The translations under genes were made by a program, and so were the position numbers. From positions 2,754,501 through 2,818,500 of the forward strand of contig WPIO01000043.1 of NCBI GenBank assembly GCA_009760855.2: DNA of 64,000 nucleotides. Reading direction: 5' to 3'. Below are positions 12,391-24,974 of the stretch, piece by piece (position 1 is the first letter of the stretch; every line of letters begins with the position of its first letter). The notes under the pieces were generated by a model. That model ran no database searches, was not told the DNA's origin, and was given only the letters and a program-made list of their open reading frames with translations. This DNA is from Cristatella mucedo. Its lineage: Eukaryota > Bryozoa > Phylactolaemata > Cristatellidae.

Positions 12391-14274
12391 TGGCAAATTT
12401 CATATTCTAACTGTAAACGCAGTGTTGAATCATGTGGACAAGTGCAGTTTGAATAGTGAATCACTTAATGGCAAATAAAATCATGTTCTAATTCTTACTT
12501 TTGTTCTGCATAAAAACTAGTGACGAATAAATATCACTATATGTTTTTGTCACTAGTCAATATTTTACGAAAAATCCATATCTATTATGACTGGTTTCGC
12601 ATAGTACATTATAAACAATTTTGAATATTCTAGAGAGGCTGACTTTTCACGGTTTTTTAGGGAACCTTTAGTACGAGTTCTGTGATTGAAATAAATACGT
12701 GAACTCTCCACGTCTTCGTCAAAAATTATCATAATTAAAAGTAGCACGTATGGTTTTCGACTCAATTAAAATTTGACTTGGGACAAGTTTTCCGGTCTCT
12801 GTATATTTCAGAAGGATGGGCTTGTCTCAGCAAGTTTATGATTCGTCGAGCAGTCTGCCCCTTTCTTGCATATCCGTTCGCCCATTCACGCTTAGTCGGC
12901 CCCGTCTTTGGGCATGTGTATTCATTGGGATTGCCAGCTAAAATTTACCATTTCTAAACGGAGCACAATATACAGGAAGGTGTGATCGTGTTAAATGACC
13001 ACATAGCCTGTAGGGCGTCCACAAAATTGGAGAGAATGCATAATGATGAATTGAATTGCAATTTATCTCCTGTGAAATTAAATTGTGCCCTTTGTATTAC
13101 TTTTAACGTTGGTCTGACAGCCCGCAGAAAATGGATAACAGCATTTTTGGTCTGAGGGCCCGTTTTATTTTAACGACCGATACACCACTTCCAGAAAAAG
13201 TCATTACCGTCCAAATTATTTTTCAGTTTAACAATCCTTTGCACGAACTTAAGCTGGTGATGACTATTTTATAATTTGGTTGCAGACATTTAAATACAAT
13301 TGGATGCAATCGAACAGTTGTTTCTAAAACTTCCATTACCAGTAAGTCTGTTAGCATGATCTCAAGTCTGGCGTTCAAGAATGGCTAATGTGATCACGGT
13401 GAGCTAAATGATTACAAATTGATATTAAATCAGATCATTCTCGCCAGATAAGCTAATTTGCAGTCAGAACCTACAATCCGGATTTTATCGAGAAAAGAAT
13501 ATGGCAGTGCATGATTTACATAGTACTAAAATCGTGGCTGGAATATTGTTATTGCATATAATATGCATGCATGACTCTCTGCATGCAATCCAATTGCAGC
13601 TAGAAACTACTAAATAACTCACACATTTCTTTGGAATGTTTTCAATGGCGTCGAAGCCGCATTATTACATGACTTTGCTTGTACACAAAGGGGACGATGA
13701 TTTCAATATTTTTGGTAAGTGACAAATGCCGTATTCGTCTTTGAATATTTGGATTTCTCAAAAGCTGTCTCTGAGACAAACGTAGCGCACCAAAGTATAA
13801 CCTCACCCTTCTTCAAATGAGACTAAATATGAATCTTTAGCAGCCACTGCACTGCCTGTTTTGCGTTTAGTCTTGACTTTCCGGAGACTTCTGAGGACCT
13901 TTGCGAAAGTACATTTGTAGTTTCACAACTTTAACCTTAATTGGGGAAATTCAAAGCTTACATAACTTTCTTTTCTTATTTCCGAATTAGGCACTCCCAG
14001 TCACACTTGAGCACTGGTGTAGCTTGTTGCCCTAACTTCAAACGGAGTTCAGATCAATTTTCTGATAAAACATTGGATGTTCTCACTCATGCAGAACCAG
14101 AAAAAGAAAATTTATGGACTGATTCGTACTGATTTTCTGCATATGGCGAATATTAGCTCTTTTCGTAGTTTATTAAGAACTACTGGCTGGGCAGAGTACT
14201 AACCACATATCTGAATCACATCGCTTAGGTTTAATTGTACGTATATCAAAAGCTATGAAGACCGTACCCGTATG
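12391..14274. other. Intron 3 sequence, nothing assigned
   Basis: AT-rich, no LINE/SINE blocks and no transporter exon found. Open stretches at 12565-12765 and 13941-14132 resemble no family I know and are probably chance. Confidence 0.45.
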
Positions 14275-14465
14275 CCGTATGCAGCCAAAACCTAGAGCTC
14301 ACTCGTGCCTGACTTCACAACATCCCCTGACTGTGCCTTAAAAAAGAAGCCAGAATTACACCTGTTTATAACAGCATTCGTCTCCCCCTCGAAAGTATTC
14401 CTCTATTTAAATGCGTCCTTTCGCTCTGCATGCTTCCACTAAACATGTTTTCATATTAACCCGAC
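14275..14465 (+). mobile_element. LINE-A C-terminal/3' fragment, decayed
   Basis: gcagccaaaacctagagctc, caacatcccctgact and cacctgtttataacagc match the sense-strand LINE-A end (SYAPKAWNSLP..., TSPDL, HLFRTA), followed by ctaaacatgttttc of the 3' non-coding region. One of the few plus-strand LINE-A copies. Confidence 0.55.
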
Positions 14466-16034
14466 GCAGGTTTTTCCTATCATATGCTTGCTTAGGCTTG
14501 CAAGCTGCTACTTAATCATTTGATGATGCTTCCTTGACAGCACACTGAAAGCGCCTACAACTCGTATGTTTTTCTAGGGTAAAATGCTAAGGTTTTATTA
14601 TCATTTCCTTCAATGTTTTTTCAAGTTTTAAAAATCAATAGCAGCTTTAAAAACAGCTTTATAGCAATAGGGATACCATCATGTCTATAGGCTTAAAGAT
14701 CCTAGACTAAAGTAGGACACGCTGACCGGAAACTAGTTGGCTCCCAGCAGCTTGTTAAGAAAGTCTATAACTGTTGCTAAACGTTGCAAAAAACTGTTAA
14801 GAACTGTTTCTTATGTGTAACTTCGACAGCCATATTTAAATTATTTTTTTTTATAAATCGTGAATGTGACTCAGCGGTTCTTTTATTATTCATGCGAAGT
14901 GCGTACCAAATTAAAATTATTTGAGGCGAATTTAGGAGACCCGGAATATTCCTCAAGAAGCTAGATAGATTTATTGATGAGAGGCCATTGAAAAAAGCAT
15001 CGGTTAGTCGGAAGGATTAGTTACCTATTCATGGATTGAAAGCATGAGGTGGGAACTGGTTTTCATGCAATGTCTGCTATAGACTAAGTAATTATTGTAA
15101 CGCCATAACTTCTATCTACATTCGGAGTGTACTAAGCATTAAGCATATGAACTGCAGCTCTGCATCGAGACAATCTACTTAACTTCTTTGCCACTACTTG
15201 TTACATAAAATAACTTTAGTGTAATGGGTACATGCTAAAGTTTTATGTAAGTATATAATGCAATTTAAATACTTTTTCTTAATGAGAAGACCAATTGTCT
15301 GTCTTGCGAGCATTTCTTTTCAATAATGACTCACTTTACGCAGTTTATGTTAATTCGAAAAAATCAAAAATTTGCAACTCTAAATAATTCTTTACTTTCT
15401 GTTCTATCTAAATATTGCATGAATCGGCCAAATGTGTGAATGCTATGGTATTATCTCTTTTAAAATAAATTCTAGAAATGTTTCGACAAATTCGATCTTG
15501 TTAACGTCAACGCTGCGTTTCCTGGATTATCTGGCGGTACAAGAACTATTCGGGCTTCATATTCCGCTTAGAAGTGAATAGTTAAATGTTCACGGCCAGC
15601 TGAATCATGCTTTAACAAGTCGTGCAAGATTTATGAAATTTACCATAATCATAGCCCGATTTGGAATAATTTTCGGCTAACTCGAGCGACATGCGCAACC
15701 AAGTCCAGTTATTATATCAAAGACACTGTTAAAATAGATTATAGGCCTTCAAAGGCAGCTTTGCACCAACTTGTATTGCTTTATTTAGTACTTGTTAAAA
15801 ATGACAGGTTTTTTATATATCTACTATCATAGTGCTCAAGCTACAATTGTAGATTCATCACTCGCAATTTGTAATTAAGAAAAATAACTTAAAAATGCTT
15901 ATCTTTACTCTAGTAGCCAATTTCAATGGTAATGACCAGACAGTTCTTCCCTGGCCAGATTAAGAATGAATCTCTGCAATTTAAGTGAGATTATTAACCA
16001 AAAAAATGCTTGTGCCTAATGATTTTAGAAATGC
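14466..16034. other. Intron 3 sequence, nothing assigned
   Basis: About 1.6 kb of AT-rich DNA with no recognisable coding or repeat unit. Confidence 0.45.
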
Positions 16035-16146
16035 ATAGTAAGGTAACTCCGTCTGTAACTCCACAAAGTCATAAGTACTATGTGGGTGTTACACAAGAGA
16101 TTTTTGTATACCCCACTTACAGCCTAAGCAGCTTTCGGTAAGCATT
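16035..16146 (-). mobile_element. LINE-B 3' end, left half of an interrupted copy
   Basis: ccgtctgtaactccacaaag...gtgggtgttac (the LINE-B 3' hairpin), then cagcctaagcagctttcggt up to agCATT at 16146. The copy resumes at 18094 with CATTtctttagccaaca. Together the halves match an uninterrupted LINE-B end such as 61965-62110, so a LINE-A copy landed inside it. Confidence 0.8.
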
Positions 16147-18093
16147 AATAATAATAATAATAATACAAATGCACTTGATAAAGCGTCTCCGAGAGCTCAA
16201 TCTCTTTTTATGCTCTTTACTTTTGCTGCAAAGGGAAACGCAATTAAATGGTGAGTAATATCATGCATGATAAACATGAATAACATGGTTAAGGGTGACA
16301 TGCACAGGGTCAGTATGCAAATGTGGTTAGTGGCAGCATGCATAGTGTCAGCAAGCATAAGCACATCAAGGACGAATCACAGGGACCCACTAAATGCTGT
16401 CCTTAATAGGTGTATTTTGAAGTTCTTTTTAAAAGTGATCAAGTCAGGGGATATTCTGACGCAAGTCAAGATAGAATTCCAGGCTTTGGGAGCATACGAA
16501 CTAATTGCACGGTCTCCAAAGGATTTGAGGTTTGTAGGAGTTAGTGGTAACCTGTTGGATTCCGAAAAGCAGGTCCTTTGAAGCTTGGCCTGAAGGGGGA
16601 GTTTTTCTGAGAGATAGGCTGGAGCCAAGGAATAAAGGGATCTAAAAGTGAGCGACAAAAACCGTGAAATCGATCCGTTGCTTGACTGCTAGCCAGTGCA
16701 GGTCGGCGAGAAGTGGTGTGATGTGGCAACTGCGACGCTCACGAAAGACAGGCCTAACTGCTGAGTTTCGCACCAGCTGCAATCGCCTGATTGCACAAGC
16801 CGGTAGGCCAGTAAGGAGTGATTTGCGGAAGTCAAGACAGGATATCACGAATGCATGGACCAACCTAGACGTGGTGTCCTTATCTAAACAAGCCCGAATT
16901 TTAGTAACGTTAAGTAGCTGTAAGTAGGCAGATTGACTGTGGAGCTGATGTGGTCGTCTAACGAGAGGTCACTTCGGAACGTGACACCTTAATTTCAAGC
17001 TGATTCAAAAGGAGATATGCTGGCAGTGCCGATTTTGACCGTCAGCCTTTTCCAATTTGTGAGTCACTTTGGGTTTGCCCATAACTAGTAAGTTAGTTTT
17101 ATCATTGTTTAGTTTTAGAAAATTTGCTGCCATCCATGTGCAGATGTCATCAATACATGCAGCAAGCAAGTGGAGAGAATTTGAGGTGCTCGAAGGCTGA
17201 GAGGGATCAAAGCAAAGGTACAACTGAGTGCCATCTGCATAGAAGTGAAAACTCGGATTTTGCTTGGCAATCACATCACCAAGAGTGAGAGCATAGAACG
17301 TGAAAAAAACCTGACCAAGAACGGAGCCCTGAGGTACCCCATATTTCAGAGTTAGCTCGGTTGATTTTTGTCCATTCACGTCAATACTCTGGAGTCTCAC
17401 TGAGATAGGACCTGAACCACTGCAGAGCAGTGCCAGTGATGCCCAGGAGAGATGAGAGGCGCTCTAGATGAACTTTGTGATCGATACTATCAAAAGCTGC
17501 TCAAAGATCAAGCAAATCAATTAGAAACAGTCTACCCATGTCTGCAATGATAAGTAGGTGTTCGTATACCCTAAGTAATGCTGACTCTGTGGAGTGATTA
17601 GGTTCAAGCCAGACTCGAAATTAGTAGCTAGGTTTGAAGTCTCGATAAATGAGTTGAGCTGGTCCGCCACGACCCATTCCAGTGTCTTTGATAGGAATTG
17701 TAGAAGGGAAACTGGGCGGTAGTCGCTCATGTTCTCTTGGTCCAGTGTCGCTTTCTTGAAAAGTGGCCCGGCTACAGCTTTTTTGAAAGTGGCTGGGATA
17801 TGACCTGAGGCTATTGACATATTAATGATGTTATATATGCATTTCAGCAGCGGATCAATGTAACGTAGGAGCAGGACAGTGGGAGTAGGGTCCGGAGGAC
17901 TTGTTTTCTTCTTTGATTGGGATACGAACTTCAGGACTAGATTACTTGTGACCTGCTTAAATGAAGACATTGAGGTGCAGCAAGGTATCGGGGAACTGCA
18001 CTATTGTGGGGACGTCGTCATCGCAGGTATGGACTCCCTGATCTTGTCTATCTTCAGCACAAAGAATCTAGAGAAGCAATTGGCTAGATCACA
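16147..18093 (-). mobile_element. LINE-A copy inserted into LINE-B
   Basis: The longest single LINE-A insertion with both borders defined (about 1.95 kb). From its (ATT)n tail at 16147: 3' non-coding region, C-terminal blocks, a palm segment at 17400-17005 (FHFYADGTQLYLCFD, second Asp changed to Gly), and the N-terminal RT part at 17970-17521 (DYRPVSLLQFLSKTLEWVV). A pre-RT region follows (DLANCFSRFFVLKIDKIRES near 18090-18030). CATT at 16143-16146 and again at 18094-18097 is a possible target-site duplication. No endonuclease, so 5' truncated. Defective. Confidence 0.85.
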
Positions 18094-18290
18094 CATTTCT
18101 TTAGCCAACACACTACGTCTCACGCCACAAAGAGAAAGTGGGAAGCATAGCAGAGTCAGGAGAGCTGTAGAGGCAGTGAGTAGCATGGAGGTAGCAGCTC
18201 AGGATCGCAGAAAAGAATGAGCCGCTGTCAGCAGCAGGAGATTAATTATCGTCAAGCCATGATCTGATCCCTAAAGCTTTTTGTTGTATT
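18094..18290 (-). mobile_element. LINE-B 3' region, right half of the interrupted copy
   Basis: tagccaacacactacgtctc, gcaacaaagag-like and gtgggaagcatagcagagtc blocks continue the LINE-B 3' non-coding region interrupted at 16146. Ends in decayed sequence near 18290. Confidence 0.75.
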
Positions 18291-18866
18291 AATTTTATTA
18301 GGTGGAGGGCAGACATTACACACAGCAAAGATGTGGCCATCTATGGCGGCCAGATCGTGAATCCTGTAAGAAGGGTTCGGCTACTGAACTCTATGGACTT
18401 AGAACTTATTATTTTCTAATCCATCGCAAGGTGCTATAATTTCGGAAAGAGTGCAACAAGTAGAAAGATAAGCACCGAGCGTTAAGTGGATAGGGAGTCG
18501 TTTACTAAGACTTAAGGTCTTTGACTTCCGAGAACTACTATGGGTTCAGTTTTACTGTCACTCGTCACCATTTCTGATCTTGGTCGGCTGTAACTTTTTT
18601 TAAGTCGATAGTACTACTAAGCGCTGTGGATATGCGTTATGCATTTCATTTTTAGCGGACTAATTCTTACTTTTTTATTTAACTATAGCGGTCAAACCTT
18701 ATCCATCAATGCTGCACCTGCAAATCGACTGCTAGTTTATTAAAAGTCCGGAACTGAACAGTAAAAGCGTCTACTGGGAGTCAAGTAAGACTAGCATCGC
18801 AAGAAGCGCTCGTAGCCGAACAACTTGATTTAGTTGGAAAATAAGCTGCTGTTGCACCTACAGTGC

Positions 18867-18869
<3 letters not shown>
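18291..18869. other. Intron 3 sequence, nothing assigned
   Basis: No family recognised; directly precedes a GT microsatellite. Confidence 0.4.

Positions 18870-18925
<56 letters not shown>
18870..18925. repeat. (GT)n microsatellite
   Basis: About 25 uninterrupted GT units followed by gcgtgcacgtgc. The open frame across it is an artefact of the dinucleotide repeat. Confidence 0.95.
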
Positions 18926-19233
18926 CACGTGCTCATGTTTTCATCGCATTGATACGAAACGTGTCACTTACCAATTTTTTCGGCCACACAGTCAGTTTTA
19001 ACTTACCTGGACATTTATTTCTTTATTTTTTAGTGCCATACAAAATACTTGCCAGTAATTGAAAAATAGGAAAGCGTAGTTTAAAATGATATAAGTGTAG
19101 TTCAGGTAAATGACTCAGGTGTTAGTTTTTTTAATTTGTGACCTTAATGGTGACATGAAGCTATCAGTAAGCCATTGAAAATATAATGCACAACGGAAGA
19201 ACGAGAAAGCCAAGCTTAATTTTTTGCCGAGCT

Positions 19234-19370
19234 GGTTTTGTCCAGTGGTTAACGTGCTCGCCCCGACCAAGGTCAGGTTGAGGTGGTGGGCTCGAGCCTC
19301 GAGGCATATGGGAAGGGCCTGAAAGGAGGTTAAGTTCTTTTGGAGCGCAATGCAAATTATTTGTATTCTA
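19234..19370 (+). mobile_element. SINE2: tRNA-like head fused to LINE-A tail
   Basis: Head: gctggttttgtccagtggtt (A-box-like region), cgccccgaccaaggtc, and the B-box-like gtgggctcgagcctcg. Tail: ggttaagttcttttggagcg and an AT-rich end, matching the LINE-A 3' hairpin arm gattaagttctctgagggcg. The same architecture occurs in reverse at 37787-37918. It lies about 435 bp from exon 3 at its nearest copy edge and on the opposite strand to the gene. Confidence 0.75.
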
Positions 19371-19600
19371 TATTTAGATATTTTCCTTCGAATAGTGAAT
19401 GTATTGCATATAACGAACCGCATTGCTCGATAAAAATGCATAAATGCAAAGAGAAAAACAGTTTATCAGAGCATTTCAAAGGCTACATTCTATAGCATGC
19501 AGTCAAATTATTTTTATTTAATAAAAAAGGTCTATGTTGATGTATAATTGTAACACGAATAAAATAATAATGGGGGCAGAAATGCATGTAAAAGACTTAC

Positions 19601-19674
19601 CCAAAAAGTGTGATGCAAATGCAGCAAATGAATAATCCTGCTACGTACATAAACTTTGCACCCGTCGTGGATAT
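19601..19674 (-). CDS. SLC18B1: SLC18B1-like transporter, exon 3
   Basis: A 74-bp exon for residues 120-144. It reads ISTTGAKFM and then TM3 (YVAGLFICCICITLFG), parallel to the HIGAKFM...TILFG segment of vertebrate SLC18B1. Acceptor is cttgaag|ATA (phase 0, matching exon 2) and donor TTTGG|gtaagt (phase 2). The split glycine codon GG|A is completed by the first base of exon 4, which is strong internal support for the model. It sits between a LINE-A copy inserted in LINE-B (16.0-18.3 kb) and a SINE1 copy at 20.1 kb, and is only about 230 bp from SINE2. Confidence 0.85.
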
Positions 19675-20124
19675 CTTCAAGAAATTATACGGTATAGTAG
19701 TGGTTACTTGAGAAAAAGTAATGCAAACAGTATTAATCTAGATGAATTGCATGATTTTAGTCATAATTAAAGCTCGTAGTTGTTGCAGAGTAAGCTCATA
19801 GACCGAAGTGATACAGCCGAGTGTTCCTAATATATTAATAAAGCAGCTGTTTTATTGCACAAGTGACAGTTGATCTCATGGGATTAAATTGATTACCTTT
19901 ACCCGAAAAGGTGAGACCATAAGAGAACCCCATAGGCTACAAATAAAAGCAATTGCTAATTACCCAGAGCAAAAAATTTAATAAAATAGAGGTTCCGGGA
20001 CGTCGTCTATGGACAGAGTAGGTGTAATGCAATACCGGCTATCTGAATTCCAGTCTCTGTGTGCCAAAGTTCTAATTCACAGAGGATCTTCAGAAACTTG
20101 AAACCGTGTGGCTTATTAAATGTA

Positions 20125-20310
20125 CCGGACTAACTGATTTAGGTCTCTTTTACACTAGAGCCTCAGCATCTATCGTCACTGCATGCAACAGCCATAAACT
20201 ATCACCCACACAATGGTTCAAAACAATGGCCTCTGGACTATTTCGGGACCGGGGTCGTAAAAATAAGCTGCCTTACCTAGTGTGCCATTATAGCTCATCA
20301 AAGAGGCACT
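20125..20310 (-). mobile_element. SINE1 copy
   Basis: Decayed but collinear with the 30885-31045 copy: a gcctc/tctttt tail side, cactgcatgcaacag in place of the CCACTGC/GCAGTGG hairpin, cgggaccggggtcg, and the well-kept head segment gccttacctagtgtgccatt. Head is at the right, so it is minus-oriented. Confidence 0.65.
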
Positions 20311-20349
20311 GGCGAGGTCTAGTAGTAATAGCACCACTAGGCCAGGGCA

Positions 20350-21395
20350 TCAAATTCTGTCAACTCACTTGCTGCATGCATTGATGACATCTGCACATGG
20401 ATGGCAGCAAATTTTCTAAAACTAAATGACGATAAAACTAACTTACTAGTTATGGGCAAACCCAGTGCGATTCACAAAGTGAAAAGGCTGATGCTCATAA
20501 TTGGCTCTGGCAGCATATCTCCTTTTGAATCAGCTCGAAATTTAGGTGTCATATTCCAAAGCGACATCTCGTTAGACGACCATATCAGCTCCACAGTCAA
20601 GTCTGCATATTTTCAGCTCCATAACAGTACTAAAATTTGGGCTTGTTTAGATAAGGATACCACGTCCAAGTTGGTCAATGCATTCGTGACATCCCGTCTT
20701 GACTTCTGCAACTCACTGCGTACTGGCCTACCAGCATGTGCGATCAGTCGATTGCAGCTGGTGCAAAACTCTGCAGCTAGGCTTGTCTGTCGTGAGCGTC
20801 GCAGTTGTCACATTAGTCCACTTCTCACCGACCTGCTCTGGCTACCAGTCAAGCAACGGATTGACTTTAAGGTTTTGTCGCTCACTTTTAGGTCCCTTCA
20901 TTCCTTGGCTCAAGCCTATCTCTCAGAAATACTCCCCAATCAGGCCAAGCATCGTAGGATCTGCTTTTCGGAATCCAACAGGTTACCACTAACTCCTACA
21001 AACTTCAAATCCTTTGGAGACCGTGCAATTAATTGGCATGCTCCCAAAGCCTGGAATTTCCTCTCCCCTTGTGTCAGAATATCCCCTGACTTGATCACTT
21101 TTAAAAAGAACTTAAAAACACGCCTATTGAGGACATCATTTAGTGGGTCCCTGTGATTCGTCCTTGATGTGCTTATGCTTGCTGACACTATGCATGCTGC
21201 CACTAACCACATTTGCATACTGACCCTGTGCATATCACCCCTAACCATGTTATTCATGTTTATCATCCACGATGTTACTCACCATTCAATTGCGCTTCCC
21301 TTTGCAGCAAATGTGAGGTGCCCAGAAAGAGATTAAGTTCTCTGAGGTTGCTGTATCAAGTGCAATATTATCAATATTATTTTTATATAAGATCT
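20350..21395 (+). mobile_element. LINE-A copy with a 251-codon frame
   Basis: Plus strand. 5' truncated just after the RT palm (begins at the DDICTWMAANFLKLNDDKTN region). One uninterrupted frame at 20401-21156 runs through [64 protein letters not shown] and FKKNLKTRLLRTSFSGSL to the natural stop. The 235-nt 3' non-coding region and hairpin end in a short AT-rich tail near 21395. Because it lacks the RT catalytic core it cannot be active. It is a good reference for the family's C-terminal domain. Confidence 0.88.
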
Positions 21396-21879
21396 CCCAT
21401 CCCAGGAGTAGTGGTTAGAGCCATTAAATGGTGAGGGCTGAGTGCCTTGTCACTAAAACCAGCCTCGCTGGCAAGATTTGAAGCCTTATGCTGACCAGGC
21501 GACACAGGAAAGGGTGAGCAGGCCATAGAGGCCTAAAACCTGCTACCAGTTATGCAAGCAATGCTAGTGCTACTAATAAGGCTTTAGCTGACACAGAAAA
21601 TGCTGTCATATTCAGCCAAGGCCCTACTGCAGCAGCTGTGAGTATCATCACCTGTGTGACCAGCAGCTACACCTGGATACTGCTGACACAAATGGCGTTA
21701 TTACAGGTCCATCAACAGAGAGCCACCGCGAACATCTGACAACAATCATCATCGCAAACAGCAGCATATTCATCGAATAGTGGAGCTGGATAGCGCTCCA
21801 CTGCTCAGTCCAAAGACGCAGGCACAAGTGAATGCCCATTTCTCAGTGTCGACTTTACCCGAACCTCGTACAAATTACT
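21396..21879. other. Between LINE-A pieces, weakly repetitive
   Basis: gcagcagctgtgagtatc, agcagctacacctgg and similar Gln/Ser-codon-like stretches recall 36340-36720, but I cannot assign a family. Confidence 0.35.
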
Positions 21880-22250
21880 AATACTAAGGGGACAGTGCCT
21901 TTAGTTCGCTTGCTCCCAAAGCGTGGAACTCACTCTAGACCTGCCTCGGGATATCTCCTAACTTGTCCACGTTTTAAAAAGAAACTAAAACGTACCAATT
22001 TATCACAGCATGTGGTAGGTCCTATGATTCATCCTCTATGTGTTTAGGCTTGCTGACACTGTGCATGCTACTACTAACCATTCTTACAAGTCGACCCTTT
22101 GCATGTCACCAATGACCATGTTATTCTTGTCGTTTTTTCAGCATTCTACCACAAACTTTAGATCGTGCTTTCTTTGCAGGAAGTTTTAAGTGGCTGTACA
22201 AAGATTGAGTTCTTCGAGGGTGCTATATGAAGTATTTTAAGAACATTACA
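21880..22250 (+). mobile_element. LINE-A 3' fragment
   Basis: agttcgcttgctcccaaagc, gtggaactcactctagacct and gtttaggcttgctgacactg follow the LINE-A end (APKAWNSL..., 3' non-coding). Terminates in a degenerate hairpin (tgagttcttcgagggtgcta) near 22230. Confidence 0.65.
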
Positions 22251-22971
22251 GCTATCAAAGTATGCTATCTCAACATATCTTCTTTAGCAGTGGTAAATTA
22301 AGGTGTCCTACTATAAACTACTGATTGCCCACTACTGGTCTCGATTAATCCACCCCTGCTCCGCAATCAAGTCTGACCGCTGTGGGGCTGCATGCCATTG
22401 CTCGATATGTGCCTGGCTTAACAGGTCTACAGCATGCTAGCTGGTTAATGAGGTAGTTGATAAGCCATCACTGTTTGTACGTCCCTGCGCTCAGGTCTTT
22501 CTATTAGTCTCCTCGGGACATTTCAGTTAATCAAAAACAATGCAGCTAGGCATATCCATTATGCTTGTCACAGCTTTTTGATCAAAACCTTTCTCATCGA
22601 TATGCATTGCATTCTCATCAAACTGCATATTGTGATTAATGCTTGGTTACTAAACTTTTTTTTTCATTTGAAAGATGTAGCCTATCAATCAGTCTTACTT
22701 CTTGTTAATAAAGAAGCAAAAGATGTTTCCACAAAATTAATTCAAAATAAGTTCACATATTGAACGTTAATCGGACAAATACTTGATTGGAAATAGAATA
22801 CTAGAATGAGCTCCGCAAGGAAATTTGACTGTCAAGGCATCCTAATTTGGGTAAGGCTGATAACTGTGACATTGGAACGACAAAATGTATTGAGAAATTG
22901 TTTCGACATTTAATTTGTAAGGTGTAATACATTATGAGTGTGTATATAAATTTAAATCATGCTTTAGTTAA

Positions 22972-22973
<2 letters not shown>

Positions 22974-23005
<32 letters not shown>

Positions 23006-23050
23006 AAATATACACTATATTTACAAAATATATATATATATATATATACT
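22974..23050. repeat. (TA)n microsatellites
   Basis: Two TA runs, about 22974-23002 and 23028-23049, separated by cctaaatatacactatattt. They lie just left of a duplicated 280-bp segment. Confidence 0.9.
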
Positions 23051-23121
23051 ATTAACTCAAAAATGGCTTAGATTTATGAGTATACTTATGAGTATTTATG
23101 AGTAGATTTATGAGATTTATG

Positions 23122-23402
23122 AGTAGTTGAAATGTGAGCATAGCACTAACAAAACTTAACTAAGCATCAAATTCATTTTGATTAGATCGGGCAAAATATG
23201 TAACAGATTTCATACTCATGCGGCCTAGTCTATTGTGTCAACTAAGTCAATCTGCTTCGCAGTTAGAATTATTTGCAGCAGTGCTATCATCAAACATCAA
23301 TGTCAATCGTTGACAGTGGAATGGCATTATCCAATATTAGTAGCATAGGTTTTTAAGATGTCAATAAAAACTTTTGAAATCAATCTCATTCTATCGTATA
23401 CA
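23122..23402. repeat. Duplicated segment, copy 1 (no LTR)
   Basis: Shares most positions with 24975-25188 plus 25716-25790, including gtgctatcatcaaacatcaa and gcggcctagtctattgtgtc / gtggcctagtctattgtgtc. Copy 1 reads straight through ccaatattagtagc where copy 2 carries the solo LTR, so it represents the unoccupied site. Whether this is a segmental duplication or a dispersed repeat is open. Confidence 0.85.
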
Positions 23403-24002
23403 TATAGTTACAACTCACCTGAATGAATACTTAAATATGCATCTCCTGTATCATCGATTATGTTAGGATAAAATGTTAACTAGTTTGTAACAGTAGCAAT
23501 ATGTAAGTGTTGCAACAGCTTTAGTTGTAATGCCTACGGCAGAAAAAATACAAAAACTCTCTGCTCCTGCACTCTAAAAATGTTCTCAAAATCCATCATA
23601 TTACTTCGGTTATTCAATTAATGCATTCAGATTGACCTTGGTTGCTATGAGCGAGCACCAAGGATAGTTTTTTTTAGCTATGCAGTTTCTGCATTTATGG
23701 AGGCTAATCCGTTGGTATGTTTCGGTCTATTTAATGGTTTCTACAACCAATGCTGCAAGCGGTAGTGACATTCGTAAATGATATTGTGTCACTATACAAA
23801 AAAAGGTTGCTAAATTGGCTAACTTTTATATTGCTCGAATTTGTAGGACACTTGAGACTTTTAGTCGTTAAGAATGCTTAATAGAATTACTATTTAATGT
23901 CTGAATCACAACTATCGAGCAGAATTTCTATTAATAGTCTTACCTTGCTTTTTTTGTAATTGACAGGCAAAAATAATTTATTTCGTTTGAAAAATGACTT
24001 AA

Positions 24003-24953
24003 TATTAATAATAATAATAATATTGCACTTGATAAAGCGCCCTCAGAGAACTTAATCTCTTTCTAGGCGCTTTACATATGCTGTAAAGTGATATGCAATA
24101 GCATAGTAAGTAAAATCATGCTTGAAAAACAAACAAAATGAATAATATGGTTAGGGGTGACATGCACAGGGTCAGCATGCAAATGTGGTTAGTTGCAGCA
24201 TGCACAGTGTCAGCACCCATAAGCACATCGAGGACGAATCACAGGGACCCACTAAATGCTGTCCTAAATAGGTGTGTTTTTAAGTTTCTTTTAAATGTGG
24301 TCAGGTCAGGGGATGTTCTGATGCAGGTCGGTAGGGAGTTCTAGGCTTTGGGAGCATACGAGCGAAATGCATGGTCTCCAAAGGATTTAAGGTTTGTACG
24401 AGGTATTTCCAGACTGTTGGATTCCGAAAAGCTAGTGGTACTATGCTTGGCCTGATGGGGTAGTATATCTGAAAGATAGGCTGGAGCCATAGAATGAAGA
24501 GACCTAAAAGTGAGCGACAAAACCTTGAAGTCAATCCGTTGCCTTACTGGTAGCCAGTGCAGGTCGGCGAGAAGTGGAGTAATGTGGCATCTGCGACGCT
24601 CACGACAGACAAGCCTAGCCGCAGAGTTTTGCACCAGCTGCAATCGCCTGATCGCACATGCTGGTAAGCCAGTAAGCAGTGAGTTGCAGAAGTCGAGACG
24701 AGATGTCACGAATGCATGGACCAACTTGGACGTGGTATCCTTATCTAAACAAGCCCTAATTTTAGCAATGTTATGAAGCAGAAAATAGGCAGATTTGACT
24801 GTGGAGCTGATGCGGTCGTCTAACGAGAGGTTGCTTTGGAATATGACACCTAGATTTCGAGCTGATTCAACTGGAGATATGCTGGCAGAGCCAATTTTGA
24901 AAGTCGGCCTTTCCAATTTCTGAATCACACCGTGTTTGCCCATAACTAGTAAT
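24003..24953 (-). mobile_element. LINE-A copy, C-terminal domain and 3' end
   Basis: Minus strand: (AAT)n at the left, 3' non-coding region, then a C-terminal frame to about 24953. It includes [54 protein letters not shown] and LKSFGDHAFRSYAPKA. A frameshift near 24340 separates this from the true end of the protein. 5' truncated at LLVMGK, where duplicated segment copy 2 begins about 20 bp later. Confidence 0.8.
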
Positions 24954-24974
24954 AAGAAATCACTCTGCAATATT

